Source: DASUBV01 sp035763085 (GTDB lineage: Bacteria > Actinomycetota > Actinomycetes > Streptosporangiales > Streptosporangiaceae). From it: 30,939 nucleotides of DNA. Under the pieces are notes generated by a model. It was not told where the DNA came from. It saw nothing but the letters and a program-made list of their open reading frames with translations, and made no database searches. Position 1 is the stretch's first letter, and each line of letters begins with the position of its first letter. Positions 7,654 to 15,679 of this stretch are shown piece after piece. The position numbers and the translations under genes are program-made. The DNA is taken from NCBI GenBank assembly GCA_035763085.1, contig DASUBV010000403.1:1-30939 (forward strand). Reading direction: 5' to 3'.

Positions 7654-8328
7654 CTAGGCGGCGCGGCAGCTGACCTCGACGCCGTCGCCCTCGGGGAAGG
7701 TGACGCTGACGTAGCCGCTGGCCGGGTTGCGCACGTAGCCCAGGTAGCCGGCCAGCTGGGCGGTGAACGAGGCGGCCTCGGTGTCGTCGGCGACCACCAT
7801 CGCCCCCGGCGTCAGCCGCGGCTCGATGAGCTTCAGCAGGTCCAGGTACAGGTTCTTCCAGCCGTCGAGCAGCACGAAGCCGACCGGGGCATCCAGGCGG
7901 GCCAGTGTGTCGAAGGCGTCACCCACGACGACCTCGGCGACATCGGCCAGCCCGGCCTCGGCCAGGTTCTGCCGGGCGCGCTGAGCCTTGGCGGCGTTCA
8001 GCTCGGTGCTGATCACGCGGCCCGTCCCGTTGTCCTTGACGGCCGCGGCCAGGTGGATGGTGGCGATGCCGAACGAGGCGCCGAACTCCACCACCGTCTG
8101 CGGCCGCCCGGCCCGGATCAGGGAGTACAGCAGCTGCCCGCACTCCCGCGACACCGGGATGTACAGCTCGCCGAACAGCTCGGCCTGCTCACTGGGCGTC
8201 ACCTGGCCCAGCTTCTCGCCGTGACTCCCGAACAGCTCAGCCAGCAGCGGCGGATCACCCCGCTCGGCCGCCAGGAACAGGCGGTCGAGGACATCCCGCG
8301 CGGGTGAGGTGGCGAGCGAGTTCGGCAT
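7654..8328 (-). CDS. SAM-dependent O-methyltransferase-like protein, class I
   Basis: This class I (Rossmann) methyltransferase of about 224 residues resembles the catechol/caffeoyl-CoA O-methyltransferase (family 3) group. Motif I is VVEFGASFGIATIHLA (EFGASFG about 81-87). An acidic ribose-binding residue follows in VISTEL, and GFVLLDGWKNLYLDLLKLIEPRL plus MVVADDTE supply the usual motif IV/metal-site region. The start at 8328 is preferred because TAGAAT (8341-8336, minus) would be a -10 box 7 nt before it, giving a leaderless transcript. The upstream ATG at 8337 overlaps that box. Neither has a ribosome site. The substrate is unknown. It is divergent from the PEP carboxylase gene and convergent with the MBL-fold hydrolase gene. 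Confidence 0.83.
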   Translation of the reverse strand: MPNSLATSPARDVLDRLFLAAERGDPPLLAELFGSHGEKLGQVTPSEQAELFGELYIPVSRECGQLLYSLIRAGRPQTVVEFGASFGIATIHLAAAVKDNGTGRVISTELNAAKAQRARQNLAEAGLADVAEVVVGDAFDTLARLDAPVGFVLLDGWKNLYLDLLKLIEPRLTPGAMVVADDTEAASFTAQLAGYLGYVRNPASGYVSVTFPEGDGVEVSCRAA

Positions 8329-8432
8329 AACCGTCATTCTAAGAAAACTTGCTGATCAGAACCAGATGTTGGTGTTTTCCCGGACATAGCGCAAGAGCAC
8401 GGGCGGCACCGGGGCGCCGCGGCGCGTCCCGG

Positions 8433-8438
8433 TACGCT
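8433..8438 (+). promoter_or_regulatory. -10 box (TACGCT) of a probable leaderless promoter for ppc
   Basis: TACGCT matches TAnnnT and is followed by exactly 6 nt and then GTG at 8445. No ribosome site is present. The spacing is typical of leaderless actinobacterial genes and selects GTG 8445 as the ppc start over the upstream ATG at 8349. Confidence 0.6.
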
Positions 8439-8444
8439 GGCGCC

Positions 8445-11120
8445 GTGGGCAGGGACGCCGACCGACAGAAAGTGCCGGCGCCGATGCGCCGGGATGTCCG
8501 GCTGCTCGGCGACGTCCTGGGCCAGGTGATCAGCGAGTCCGGCGGCCCGGACCTGCTGGACGACGTGGAGCGGCTACGGCACGCGGTGATCGCCGCGCGG
8601 CGCGAGGGCACCGGCGAGAGTGACGGCGAGCGCGCCGATGACGACATCGCCGCCCTGGTCGCGTCCTGGCCGCTGGACCGGGCCGACGCCGTGGCGCGCG
8701 CCTTCACCGTCTACTTCCACCTGGCCAACCTGGCCGAGGAACACCAGCGGATCCGGACCCTGCGCGAGCGCGACACCGGCGAGGAGCCGCTGCGGGAGTC
8801 GCTGGCCGCCGCGGTCCCCGTGCTCCGGGACCAGCTGGGCGCCGAGGAGCTGGGCGAGCTGCTGGCCGGGCTGCGCGTCCACCCGGTGCTCACCGCGCAC
8901 CCGACCGAGGCCCGGCGCCGGGCGGTGACCGAGTCGCTGCAGCGGATCGGCGGCCTGCTGGACGAGCTGGCCGGCGGCCAGCTGGGTGCCAGCGGCCGCG
9001 CCGAGGCGCAGCGCCGGCTGCACGAGGAGGTCGACCTGCTGTGGCGGACCTCGGCGCTGCGGGTGCAGGCCATGCAGCCGCTGGACGAGGTTCGGGCCGG
9101 GACAGCGGTGTTCGACCAGACCCTGTTCGGCGTGGTACCGGACCTGTACCGGTCGCTGGACCGGGCGCTGCAGGGCGCCGAGTCCGGGCGCGTCCCGCCG
9201 CTGGCCCCGGCGTTCGTCCGCTACGGCAGCTGGATCGGCGCCGACCGGGACGGCAACCCGTTCGTGACCGCCGAGGTCACGCTCCAGACAGCGCAGATCC
9301 AGGCCGAGCACGCGCTGCTCGCGCTGGAGAACGCCGCCACCCGGATCGGCCGGACGCTGACGCTGCACGCGCCCCCGCCGCCGCCCGCCTCGGAGCTGGG
9401 CCTGGCCCTGGCGGCAGCCCGGCGGGCCCGGCCGGAGCTGGTGGCCGAGCTGGCCGCGCGCTCTCCGCAGGAGCCCTACCGCGAGTTCCTGCTGCTGGCC
9501 GCGCGCCGGCTGCGCGCCACCCGCCAGGGCGATGACCTGGCCTACCGCGGCCCGGAGGAGCTCGTTGCCGACCTGCAGGCGCTGCAGCGGGCCCTGGCGC
9601 AGGCCGGCGCGGACCGGCAGGCCTACGGCGAGCTGCAGCGGCTGATCTGGCAGGCCCAGACCTTCGGCTTCCACCTGGCCGGGCTGGAGGTGCGCCAGCA
9701 CAGCGCGGTCCACGCGCAGGCGCTGCGCGAGCTGCACGCAGGCGCGGCCCGGTCGCCGAAGACCCGCGAGGTCCTGGCCACGCTCGCCGCGATCGTCCGG
9801 ATCCAGGAACGCTACGGCCCGCGGGCCTGCCGTCGCTACATCGTGAGCTTCACCCGGTCGGCGGCCGACATCGCGGCCGTCTACGAGCTGGCCCGGCTGG
9901 CCGTGCCGCGCGGCACCCCGCCGGTGCTGGAGGTGATCCCGCTGTTCGAGAGCGGGGAGGACCTGGAGCACGCGACCAAGATCCTGGACGACATGCTGGC
10001 GCTGGAACCGGTGGCAGAGCGGCTCGCGGCGGGCGGCCGCCACCTGGAGGCGATGCTCGGCTACTCCGACTCGGCCAAGGAGCTCGGCCCGGTCAGCGCC
10101 AACCTGCGGCTGTTTGACGCCCAGCAGCGGCTGGCGCAGTGGGCGGCCAGCCGGGACATCAGGCTCACCCTGTTCCACGGCCGCGGCGGGGCGCTGGGCC
10201 GCGGCGGCGGACCGGCCGGACGGGCCGTGCTGGCCCAGGCACCGGGATCGGTGGACGGCCGGTTCAAGGTCACCGAGCAGGGCGAGGTGATCTTCGCCCG
10301 GTATGGTCACCCGGCCATCGCGCAGCGGCACCTGGAGCAGGTCACCTCGGCGGTGCTGCTGGCCTCCGCGGCACACCCCCGCGCGCCGGACCCCGATACC
10401 GACCCGGTGCCCGCTCAGTTCCGCGCCGTCACGGGCCGGATCGACGCTGCCGCGCTGCGCGCCTACCAGGACCTGACTGGCGCGGAGGGGTTCGCGGAAT
10501 GGTTCGCGCGGATCTCGCCGCTGAAGGAGCTGGGCGGGATGCGGATGGGCTCCCGGCCGGCCCGGCGCGGCGTCGCCGCGGCGACCGGGCTGGCCGACCT
10601 GCGGGCGATTCCGTGGGTGTTCGCCTGGACGCAGACGCGGGTGAACCTGCCCGGCTGGTTCGGCCTGGGCAGCGGCCTGGCCGCGGCCATCGCGCCGGAC
10701 GAGACGGGGCTGGCCGAGGTGCAGGCCGCCTACCGGGGCTGGCCGCTGCTGGCCGCCCTGCTCGACAACGCCGAGATGAGCCTGGCCAAGACCAACCGGC
10801 GGATCGCCGCGCGCTACCTGGCGCTCGGCGGCCGGCCCGACCTGACCTCGATCGTGCTGGCCGAGTACGACCTGACCCGCCGCCTGGTGCTGGCAGTCAC
10901 CGGGCACAGCCGGCTGCTGGGCGGCCGGCCGGTGCTGTCGCGGGCGGTCGCACTGCGCGACCCGTATGTGGATGCGCTGTCGCACCTGCAGCTGCGGGCG
11001 CTGACCGCGCTGCGCGGCGCGGGCGACGCGGAGCCTGACGAGGACACCCGCGAGCGGCTGGAGCGGCTGCTGCTGCTGAGCGTCAACGGCGTTGCGGCCG
11101 GCCTGCAGAACACTGGCTGA
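8445..11120 (+). CDS. ppc: Phosphoenolpyruvate carboxylase
   Basis: This encodes an 891-residue PEP carboxylase, the anaplerotic enzyme that makes oxaloacetate from PEP and bicarbonate in the cytoplasm. The family signatures are in order: VLTAHPTEARRR with catalytic H152, GSWIGADRDGNPFVTAEV (about 262-279), FHGRGGALGRGGGP (577-590), QGEVIFARYG, a GSRPARR stretch near 700, and the C-terminal QNTG that packs into the active site. The mobile glycine loop reads GRGGALGRGGGP rather than the commoner GRGGTVGRGGGP, a conservative change. Length is normal for the family. The GTG start follows a TACGCT box by 6 nt (leaderless), and the preceding 32 codons of the open frame look non-coding. It supplies oxaloacetate to the TCA cycle, which complements the lipid-degradation genes nearby, although no operon link is seen. 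Confidence 0.96.
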   Translation: MGRDADRQKVPAPMRRDVRLLGDVLGQVISESGGPDLLDDVERLRHAVIAARREGTGESDGERADDDIAALVASWPLDRADAVARAFTVYFHLANLAEEHQRIRTLRERDTGEEPLRESLAAAVPVLRDQLGAEELGELLAGLRVHPVLTAHPTEARRRAVTESLQRIGGLLDELAGGQLGASGRAEAQRRLHEEVDLLWRTSALRVQAMQPLDEVRAGTAVFDQTLFGVVPDLYRSLDRALQGAESGRVPPLAPAFVRYGSWIGADRDGNPFVTAEVTLQTAQIQAEHALLALENAATRIGRTLTLHAPPPPPASELGLALAAARRARPELVAELAARSPQEPYREFLLLAARRLRATRQGDDLAYRGPEELVADLQALQRALAQAGADRQAYGELQRLIWQAQTFGFHLAGLEVRQHSAVHAQALRELHAGAARSPKTREVLATLAAIVRIQERYGPRACRRYIVSFTRSAADIAAVYELARLAVPRGTPPVLEVIPLFESGEDLEHATKILDDMLALEPVAERLAAGGRHLEAMLGYSDSAKELGPVSANLRLFDAQQRLAQWAASRDIRLTLFHGRGGALGRGGGPAGRAVLAQAPGSVDGRFKVTEQGEVIFARYGHPAIAQRHLEQVTSAVLLASAAHPRAPDPDTDPVPAQFRAVTGRIDAAALRAYQDLTGAEGFAEWFARISPLKELGGMRMGSRPARRGVAAATGLADLRAIPWVFAWTQTRVNLPGWFGLGSGLAAAIAPDETGLAEVQAAYRGWPLLAALLDNAEMSLAKTNRRIAARYLALGGRPDLTSIVLAEYDLTRRLVLAVTGHSRLLGGRPVLSRAVALRDPYVDALSHLQLRALTALRGAGDAEPDEDTRERLERLLLLSVNGVAAGLQNTG

Positions 11121-11123
11121 GCA

Positions 11124-11235
11124 GTTCCAGGGCAAGGGGCCTGCCGACCCAGGAGGCTTGCTGACCCGGGGGCCCGCTGACCCGGGGGCCCGCTGACCGG
11201 GAGCTTGCTGACCCAGGAGGGTCATCCCCTGGAAC
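11124..11235. repeat. Tandem 14-17 bp repeats enclosed by inverted GTTCCAGGG arms
   Basis: GTTCCAGGG (11124-11132) and CCCTGGAAC (11227-11235) form a 9-bp outer inverted repeat. Between them lie about five copies of a 14-17 bp unit related to GCTTGCTGACCCGGGGG (about 11139-11220); two central copies of CCCGCTGACCGGGG-type sequence are nearly identical. The outer arms are the same GTTCCAGGG core that builds the hairpins at 2700-2871, so this looks like the same element with its loop expanded. It starts 3 nt after the ppc stop and ends 86 nt before the acyl-CoA synthetase start. Confidence 0.7.
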
Positions 11236-11308
11236 CCCTAAATGGGACGCCGCCCAGGACCCCGCGGACGTTTGATACCGCTTTCTGGAATCTGGTTCTG
11301 AAAACCCT

Positions 11309-11314
11309 GATAAT
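11309..11314 (+). promoter_or_regulatory. -10 box (GATAAT) of a probable leaderless promoter for the acyl-CoA synthetase
   Basis: GATAAT lies 7 nt before the ATG at 11322 in a short AT-rich patch (11281-11321) that contrasts with the GC-rich surroundings. No ribosome site precedes the ATG. No convincing -35 box is visible. Confidence 0.5.
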
Positions 11315-11321
11315 CCTGCGT

Positions 11322-12896
11322 ATGACGACACAGATGGTGACCAGCGCGACGGGGACCAGCCTGCAGCGCCTGGCCGAGGAGTCCTGGCAGCGGACTGCCG
11401 AGGGGTCGCGGCTGTACTTCGAGGACCAGGAGTGGACGGGCGCGCAACTGGCCGACCGGTCCCGGCGGCTGTCTGCCGGCCTGCGGGAGCGGGCCGGCCT
11501 GGCGCCGGGCGAGCGCGTCGTCATCTGCATGGCCAACTGCCCCGAGGTCGGAGTCAGCTATCACGCGGTCTGGCGCGCCGGGGCCGTGGCCACGCCGGTG
11601 CTGTTCCTGCTCAGCGAGGACGAGCTGCGCCATGTGCTCAGCGACAGCGGCGCGGTGCTGGCCATCACCACGCCCGAGTTCCTGCCCAAGGTGCGCGCCG
11701 CGGCGGCCGGGCTGCCGGGCATCCGCGCGATCGTGGTGGCCCGCCCGGTGCTCGGAACTGGTGCGGATGACCAGGATGGCGGCGCTCCGCTGCTGGCACT
11801 GTCCGGCCTGGAGGCTGCCGAGCCGGGCGACCTGGTTGATGCCGACCCGGCCGGGCTGGCCGCCCTGCTGTACACCGGCGGCACCACCGGGCGCTCCAAG
11901 GGGGTCATGATCAGCCATAACGCGCTGTCGGCGTCGGCCTGGGCGGCCACGGCGACGTCGCACGACCCGGCCATGAGCACAGCCCTGCTGCCGCTGCCGC
12001 TGTCACATGTCTACGGGCTGATGGTCAGCGTGATGAGCCTGCACAGCCCTGACCCCGGCACCACGGTGCTGATGCGCTGGTTCGACCCGGCGGGCTGGCT
12101 CGCGCTGGCCCAGCGGCACCGGGTCAACGTCAGCCCGCTGGTGCCGTCGATGCTGCAGATGCTGCTGCAGCAGCCGCTGGAGGACTACGACCTGTCGGCG
12201 CTGGCCCGGCTCACCAGCGGTGCCGCGCCGCTGCCCGGGCAGGTGACGGCGGACTTCGAGCGGCGGCTGCCAGGGGTCGAGGTCGCCGAGGGCTACGGCT
12301 GCACCGAGACGGCCGCCATCATCGCCACCTCCCCGGTCGGCGCGGCCCGGCGCGGCAGCGTCGGCCGGCCGGCACCGGGCGTGGAGGTGCGGATCGAGCG
12401 GCCGGACGGCTCGCCGGCCGGGCCCGGTGAGGACGGCGAGATCTGCGTCCGCGGCCCGGTGGTCATGTCCGGCTACTGGAACGCGCCGGCGGAGACCGGC
12501 CAGGCGATGCGCGGCGGCTGGCTGCACACCGGGGACGTCGGCCGGCTCGACGACGGCTACCTGTACATCGTGGACCGGATCAAGGACCTGATCATCCGCG
12601 GTGGCTACAACGTGTACCCGCGCGACGTGGAGGACGTGCTGGCCCAGCACCCGGATGTCGTCGCGGCCGCCGTGGTCGGCCGTCCTGATGACAAGTACGG
12701 CGAGGAGGTGGTGGCGTTCGTGCAGCTCCGCGAGGGCGCCGCGACCGGGCCGGCCGAGCTGGTCAGCTTCGCCAGGGAGCACCTGTCGGCGGTCAAGTAC
12801 CCGCGCGAGGTCCGGGTGATCGACGCGATCCCGCTGACCAGCGTCCTGAAGGCGGACCGCAAGCGCCTGCGCGCCGAGCTAGCGGCTGACGGCTGA
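11322..12896 (+). CDS. Class I adenylate-forming enzyme, acyl-CoA synthetase/AMP-ligase
   Basis: This 524-residue ANL-superfamily enzyme activates a carboxylic acid as an acyl-adenylate and transfers it to CoA. Visible core motifs: the P-loop YTGGTTGRSKGV (184-195), the motif GYGCTETAA, the LHTGDVGRLDDGYLYIVDRIKDLIIRGG hinge region, and NVYPRDVEDVL. In the C-terminal lysine motif, IPLTSVLKADRKRLR replaces the usual PxTxxGK: the lysine is kept but the glycine before it is Leu. Length is normal for short- to medium-chain or aromatic acyl-CoA ligases. The start is set by the GATAAT box 7 nt upstream; the 39 extra codons back to 11205 read through the repeat element. It probably feeds acyl-CoAs into beta-oxidation together with the dehydrogenases at 4024-6340 (inference). 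The exact acid is unknown. Confidence 0.9.
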   Translation: MTTQMVTSATGTSLQRLAEESWQRTAEGSRLYFEDQEWTGAQLADRSRRLSAGLRERAGLAPGERVVICMANCPEVGVSYHAVWRAGAVATPVLFLLSEDELRHVLSDSGAVLAITTPEFLPKVRAAAAGLPGIRAIVVARPVLGTGADDQDGGAPLLALSGLEAAEPGDLVDADPAGLAALLYTGGTTGRSKGVMISHNALSASAWAATATSHDPAMSTALLPLPLSHVYGLMVSVMSLHSPDPGTTVLMRWFDPAGWLALAQRHRVNVSPLVPSMLQMLLQQPLEDYDLSALARLTSGAAPLPGQVTADFERRLPGVEVAEGYGCTETAAIIATSPVGAARRGSVGRPAPGVEVRIERPDGSPAGPGEDGEICVRGPVVMSGYWNAPAETGQAMRGGWLHTGDVGRLDDGYLYIVDRIKDLIIRGGYNVYPRDVEDVLAQHPDVVAAAVVGRPDDKYGEEVVAFVQLREGAATGPAELVSFAREHLSAVKYPREVRVIDAIPLTSVLKADRKRLRAELAADG

Positions 12897-12929
12897 CGGC
12901 CGGGCGGCTGCTCACGGCTGACGGCCGGG

Positions 12930-12975
12930 CTGCTGGCTGCTGGCTGCTGGCTGCTGGCTGCTGGCTGCTGGCTGG
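12930..12975. repeat. Heptanucleotide tandem repeat (CTGCTGG), six copies plus a partial
   Basis: CTGCTGG is repeated perfectly six times from 12930 to 12971, followed by a partial CTGG. Just before it, ACGGCTGACGGCCGGGC occurs twice (about 12888-12905 and 12914-12930). The array is in non-coding sequence between the synthetase stop and a terminator hairpin, so a change in copy number should not alter a protein. Confidence 0.85.
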
Positions 12976-12984
12976 CACAGCAAA

Positions 12985-13011
12985 CCCGGGCGGCATCGCG
13001 CGCCGCCCGGG
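12985..13011. terminator. Strong GC hairpin, bidirectional terminator
   Basis: CCCGGGCGGC (12985-12994) pairs with GCCGCCCGGG (13002-13011) around a 7-nt loop, a perfect 10-bp GC stem; AGCA and TGCT outside can extend it. It separates the convergent acyl-CoA synthetase (+) and RDD protein (-) genes. No U-tract is present. Confidence 0.7.
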
Positions 13012-13031
13012 CTGCTGCACATCGGCTGGTG

Positions 13032-13748
13032 CTACCGGCTGCCGGCCTGCCCCGCGCCGGCGAACTCCCGCTGAGCCGGGATCGGCTGGACGCTCTCCCG
13101 GACGACCATGGTCCTGGCCATGTGGTCACCGACCCGCTGGCGGTAGCGCGAGGCCATCATCACGAAGAACCCGACGATGGCCGCCACCCAGCTGAACAGC
13201 ACCAGGAAGATCGACCGGACGAACAGCTGCATCAGGCTCGCCGGGCCGCCGTCGGCGCTGATGACCCGGATGCCCATCAGCTGCATGCCGATTGTCTGGC
13301 CGCGATGGGTGTACGGCCAGTACGCCCAGTACAGGAAGTACCAGGCGATATCGACCGCGATCAGGATCAGGGTCAGGATCACCTCGACGCCGCCGGAGCC
13401 CCGGTTCAGCGCCCAGCTGATCAGGCCCGCGACGATGCCCCAGAGGATCCAGTCGACGATGAACTGGACGATCCGGCGCCCGCTGACGCGGGTCTCGATC
13501 TCGTTGACCGGCGAGATGGGCATCCCCTGCATCGAGCCCGGGTACTGCCCTGCCGCGCCGCCGCCCTGCGGCGGGCTGCCGTAGTACTGGCCCTGGCCCT
13601 GGTAGCCGGGCATGCCTTGCTGCCCGCCCGGCGCGCCCTGGCCTGGCTGGCCCGGCTGGCCGGCCTGCCACGGTCCTCCTGGCGGCCCCTGCTGCTGGCC
13701 GCCTTCCCACTGCTGCTGGCCCGACTCGCCACCCTGAGGCATGCTCAT
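13032..13748 (-). CDS. RDD family membrane protein with Pro/Gln/Gly-rich N-terminus
   Basis: This is a 238-residue integral membrane protein. Residues 1 to about 75 are a low-complexity cytoplasmic tail rich in Gly, Gln and Pro with repeated GQPGQP/GYQGQGQ elements. The RDD domain follows: GRRIVQFIVDWILWGIVAGLISWA, VEVILTLILIAVDIAWYFLYWAYW and LMQLFVRSIFLVLFSWVAAIVGFFVMM form the membrane segments. The conserved Arg and Asp that give the family its name are visible in the first, and HRGQTIGMQLMGIRV lies between the second and third. RDD proteins are proposed transporters, some linked to compatible solutes or Na+/H+ exchange; the role here is unknown. ATG 13748 has GGGGGA 5 nt upstream. It follows psuG in the same direction but 212 nt away with a hairpin between, so it is probably a separate unit. 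Confidence 0.87.
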   Translation of the reverse strand: MSMPQGGESGQQQWEGGQQQGPPGGPWQAGQPGQPGQGAPGGQQGMPGYQGQGQYYGSPPQGGGAAGQYPGSMQGMPISPVNEIETRVSGRRIVQFIVDWILWGIVAGLISWALNRGSGGVEVILTLILIAVDIAWYFLYWAYWPYTHRGQTIGMQLMGIRVISADGGPASLMQLFVRSIFLVLFSWVAAIVGFFVMMASRYRQRVGDHMARTMVVRESVQPIPAQREFAGAGQAGSR

Positions 13749-13853
13749 GAGATCCCCCGATCCACGCAAGGCCGCGCTGGCGGCTTGGCGGCTGCCCCGC
13801 CCCTGGCGGGTCTAGTACTCGGGGTAAGTACCCACGGTGATCACTGAAACACG

Positions 13854-13877
13854 CCTGCGTCACATCAGGCACGCAGG
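13854..13877 (-). terminator. Hairpin downstream of psuG, possible terminator
   Basis: CCTGCGT (13854-13860) and ACGCAGG (13871-13877) form a 7-bp stem around a 10-nt loop, 84 nt after the psuG stop. Nearby GGGTA-AG-TACCC (13822-13833) is a second short palindrome, closer to the RDD gene and possibly an operator. Both are weak predictions. Confidence 0.35.
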
Positions 13878-13960
13878 TTCCGCCAGGTCACCGGGCTGTC
13901 AGCAGGCTGGTCCAGCCTGGCCGGGCTGACGGCCGACCGCGGTGCCGGCCGGCCGGGCCG

Positions 13961-14866
13961 CTAGCTGGCCAGGGCGGCGTGCGCCACGGCCACCTCGGCG
14001 GCCAGGCCAGCGTTGTCGGCAATCAGCTGCTGGTTCACCTCGACGCTGCGGCCGCCGCTCAGCTCCTCGACCCTGGCCAGGATCGCGGGCGTGACGGCCT
14101 GGCCGGTGACGCCGAGGCTGGCGACCTCGCCGACCGCCTCGGCGATCAGTGCCTCGATGTCCAGCCCGTCGGCCGGCGGGCGGGCCAGCAGCAGACCGGA
14201 CCGGCCGGCGAGCTCCCAGTGCGCAGCGGCCACCTGCCCGGCTTCGGCGGCGCTGGACACGATGGCCGAGACGGCCGGGCCGCCGCCGGCGCTGTAGAAC
14301 AGCGGCAGCGTGGCCGTGTTCCAGCCCAGCACCGGGATGCTCAGGGTCTCCAGCAGCTCGGCCGTGGCCTCGACGTCCAGGATCGACTTGGCGCCGGAGC
14401 ACACCACCATCGCCTGAGTACGGGCGATGCGCGGCAGATCGCCGGAAATATCCAGGCTGTCGGCGAATCCGCGGTGCACCCCGCCGATGCCGCCGGTCCC
14501 CATGAACCGGATTCCCGTCGCGCCGCAGACGGCCAGGGTGCCGCCCACCGTAGTCGCCCCGAGCGCGCCCTGGACCAGGCAGGCCGCGATGTCCCGGGCG
14601 CCGGCCTTCCGGGCATCGGTCCCGGCCTCGGCAAAGCGCTCCAGCTCGCCGTCGGCCAGCCCGACGCGCACCTGGCCGTCGATGATGCCGATGGTGGCGG
14701 GCACCGCGCCCGCGGCGCGCACCCGGTCCTGCGATTCCTTGGCGGCGACCAGCCCGCGGCCGCCCGAGAAGCCGTGCGACACCAGCGTAGTCTCCAGCGC
14801 CACCACCGGCCGGTTCTCGGCCAGCGCTGTCGCGATCTCCTCCGACAGCTCCGGCACGAACGTCAC
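13961..14866 (-). CDS. psuG: Pseudouridine-5'-phosphate glycosidase
   Basis: This 301-residue enzyme cleaves pseudouridine 5'-phosphate reversibly to uracil and ribose 5-phosphate, the second step of pseudouridine catabolism. It matches the PsuG/IndA family throughout: VALETTLVSHGFSGG (22-36, with E25), RKAGARDIA (K87), GATTVGGTLAVCGATGIRFMGTGGIGGVHRG (103-133), and VVCSGAKSILDVEATAE, in which K160 corresponds to the lysine thought to form the sugar Schiff base. Length is standard. The GTG start at 14866 has GGAGG 8 nt upstream and overlaps the psuK stop by 4 nt (GTGA), so the two are translationally coupled. Together psuK and psuG form a complete intracellular pathway for recycling pseudouridine from RNA turnover. 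No dedicated nucleoside transporter is next to it. Confidence 0.94.
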   Translation of the reverse strand: MTFVPELSEEIATALAENRPVVALETTLVSHGFSGGRGLVAAKESQDRVRAAGAVPATIGIIDGQVRVGLADGELERFAEAGTDARKAGARDIAACLVQGALGATTVGGTLAVCGATGIRFMGTGGIGGVHRGFADSLDISGDLPRIARTQAMVVCSGAKSILDVEATAELLETLSIPVLGWNTATLPLFYSAGGGPAVSAIVSSAAEAGQVAAAHWELAGRSGLLLARPPADGLDIEALIAEAVGEVASLGVTGQAVTPAILARVEELSGGRSVEVNQQLIADNAGLAAEVAVAHAALAS

Positions 14867-15663
14867 GGCATGCCTCCCATCCTCGCCACCGCGCGCGCGG
14901 CAGCAGCCAGGCCGCGGCTGACCCCGCCGAGCAGGTATCCCGCGGCGAATGCGTCTCCCGCGCCGGTCGCGTCCACGGCGTCGGTGGCCCCGGCCGGATA
15001 GTGCCGTCCGCCGACCCGCACGCCGGCGGCGCCGAGCTTGTGCACCAGTTCCGGACCGGGAATCTCCCCGATCACCGCCATCTCCGCCGCGTTGCCGAAC
15101 ACGACATCGGGAGCCAGGTCCGCCAGCAGCCGGGCGAACCGGGCCGCGCCGAACTCGGTCAGCGCTGCGGTCGATGACAGGTCAATGCTAAGCCGGGCTC
15201 CTCCGGTGCGCGCGAGCGCGGCCGCCGCCAGCGCCGCCCCGCCGATCGGCTCGATGACCAGGCTGTAGGCGGGCAGGTGGAGCCAGTCACAGCCGGCGAG
15301 CCAGGCCGGGTCCACCTGGCCGGCGGCGAGGAGCGGCCCCACCCCCCGGTCGGTCAGCATCGACCGCCTGGCGCCGCCATCGGAGAGCGACACCACCACG
15401 CCGGTCCGGCCCTCGATGACCGGCCCGGCCAGTTCCACCCCGCGGCCGGAGAGCTCGGCGGTGACCAGCCGGGCGGCCGGGTCGCTGCCGCGGGCGCAGA
15501 TCAGGCGGCTGCGCCCGCCCAGGGCCGCGACCCAGGCGGCGACGTTAGCCGCCTGCCCGCCGGCGCCGAGCGAGGTGGTCGCCGGGGTGTCGGTGTCCTC
15601 CGCCAGCGGGCCGAGGACGGCGACCACGACATCGAGGTGCGCATCACCCAGGACGCAGATCAT
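14863..15663 (-). CDS. psuK: PfkB-family sugar kinase, probable pseudouridine kinase
   Basis: This is a 266-residue ribokinase-like (PfkB) kinase. It has the N-terminal VLGDAHLDVV strand, the substrate loop GAGGQAANVAAWVAALGG (33-50), and the C-terminal DATGAGDAFAAGYLLGG signature in which D237 is the catalytic base. It phosphorylates pseudouridine at the 5' position if, as the 4-nt overlap with psuG implies, it is PsuK. Compared with typical PfkB kinases the region before the last motif is short (HKLGAAGVRVGGRHYPAG), lacking the usual VVTLGxxG stretch. ATG 15663 was chosen over the long upstream frame because it begins the family's first strand and lies 17 nt after the stop of the peptidase gene. 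No good ribosome site is seen, so its translation may depend on the upstream gene. Confidence 0.85.
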   Translation of the reverse strand: MICVLGDAHLDVVVAVLGPLAEDTDTPATTSLGAGGQAANVAAWVAALGGRSRLICARGSDPAARLVTAELSGRGVELAGPVIEGRTGVVVSLSDGGARRSMLTDRGVGPLLAAGQVDPAWLAGCDWLHLPAYSLVIEPIGGAALAAAALARTGGARLSIDLSSTAALTEFGAARFARLLADLAPDVVFGNAAEMAVIGEIPGPELVHKLGAAGVRVGGRHYPAGATDAVDATGAGDAFAAGYLLGGVSRGLAAAARAVARMGGMP

Positions 15664-15679
15664 GCCGCCCGGCCGCGGG

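Noticed and set aside
8574..11225. 883-codon open frame on the minus strand opposite ppc
   Set aside because: It is antisense to a clear PEP carboxylase; the translation is Gln/Arg/Gly/Pro-rich with no family features, as expected for shadows in GC-rich DNA.
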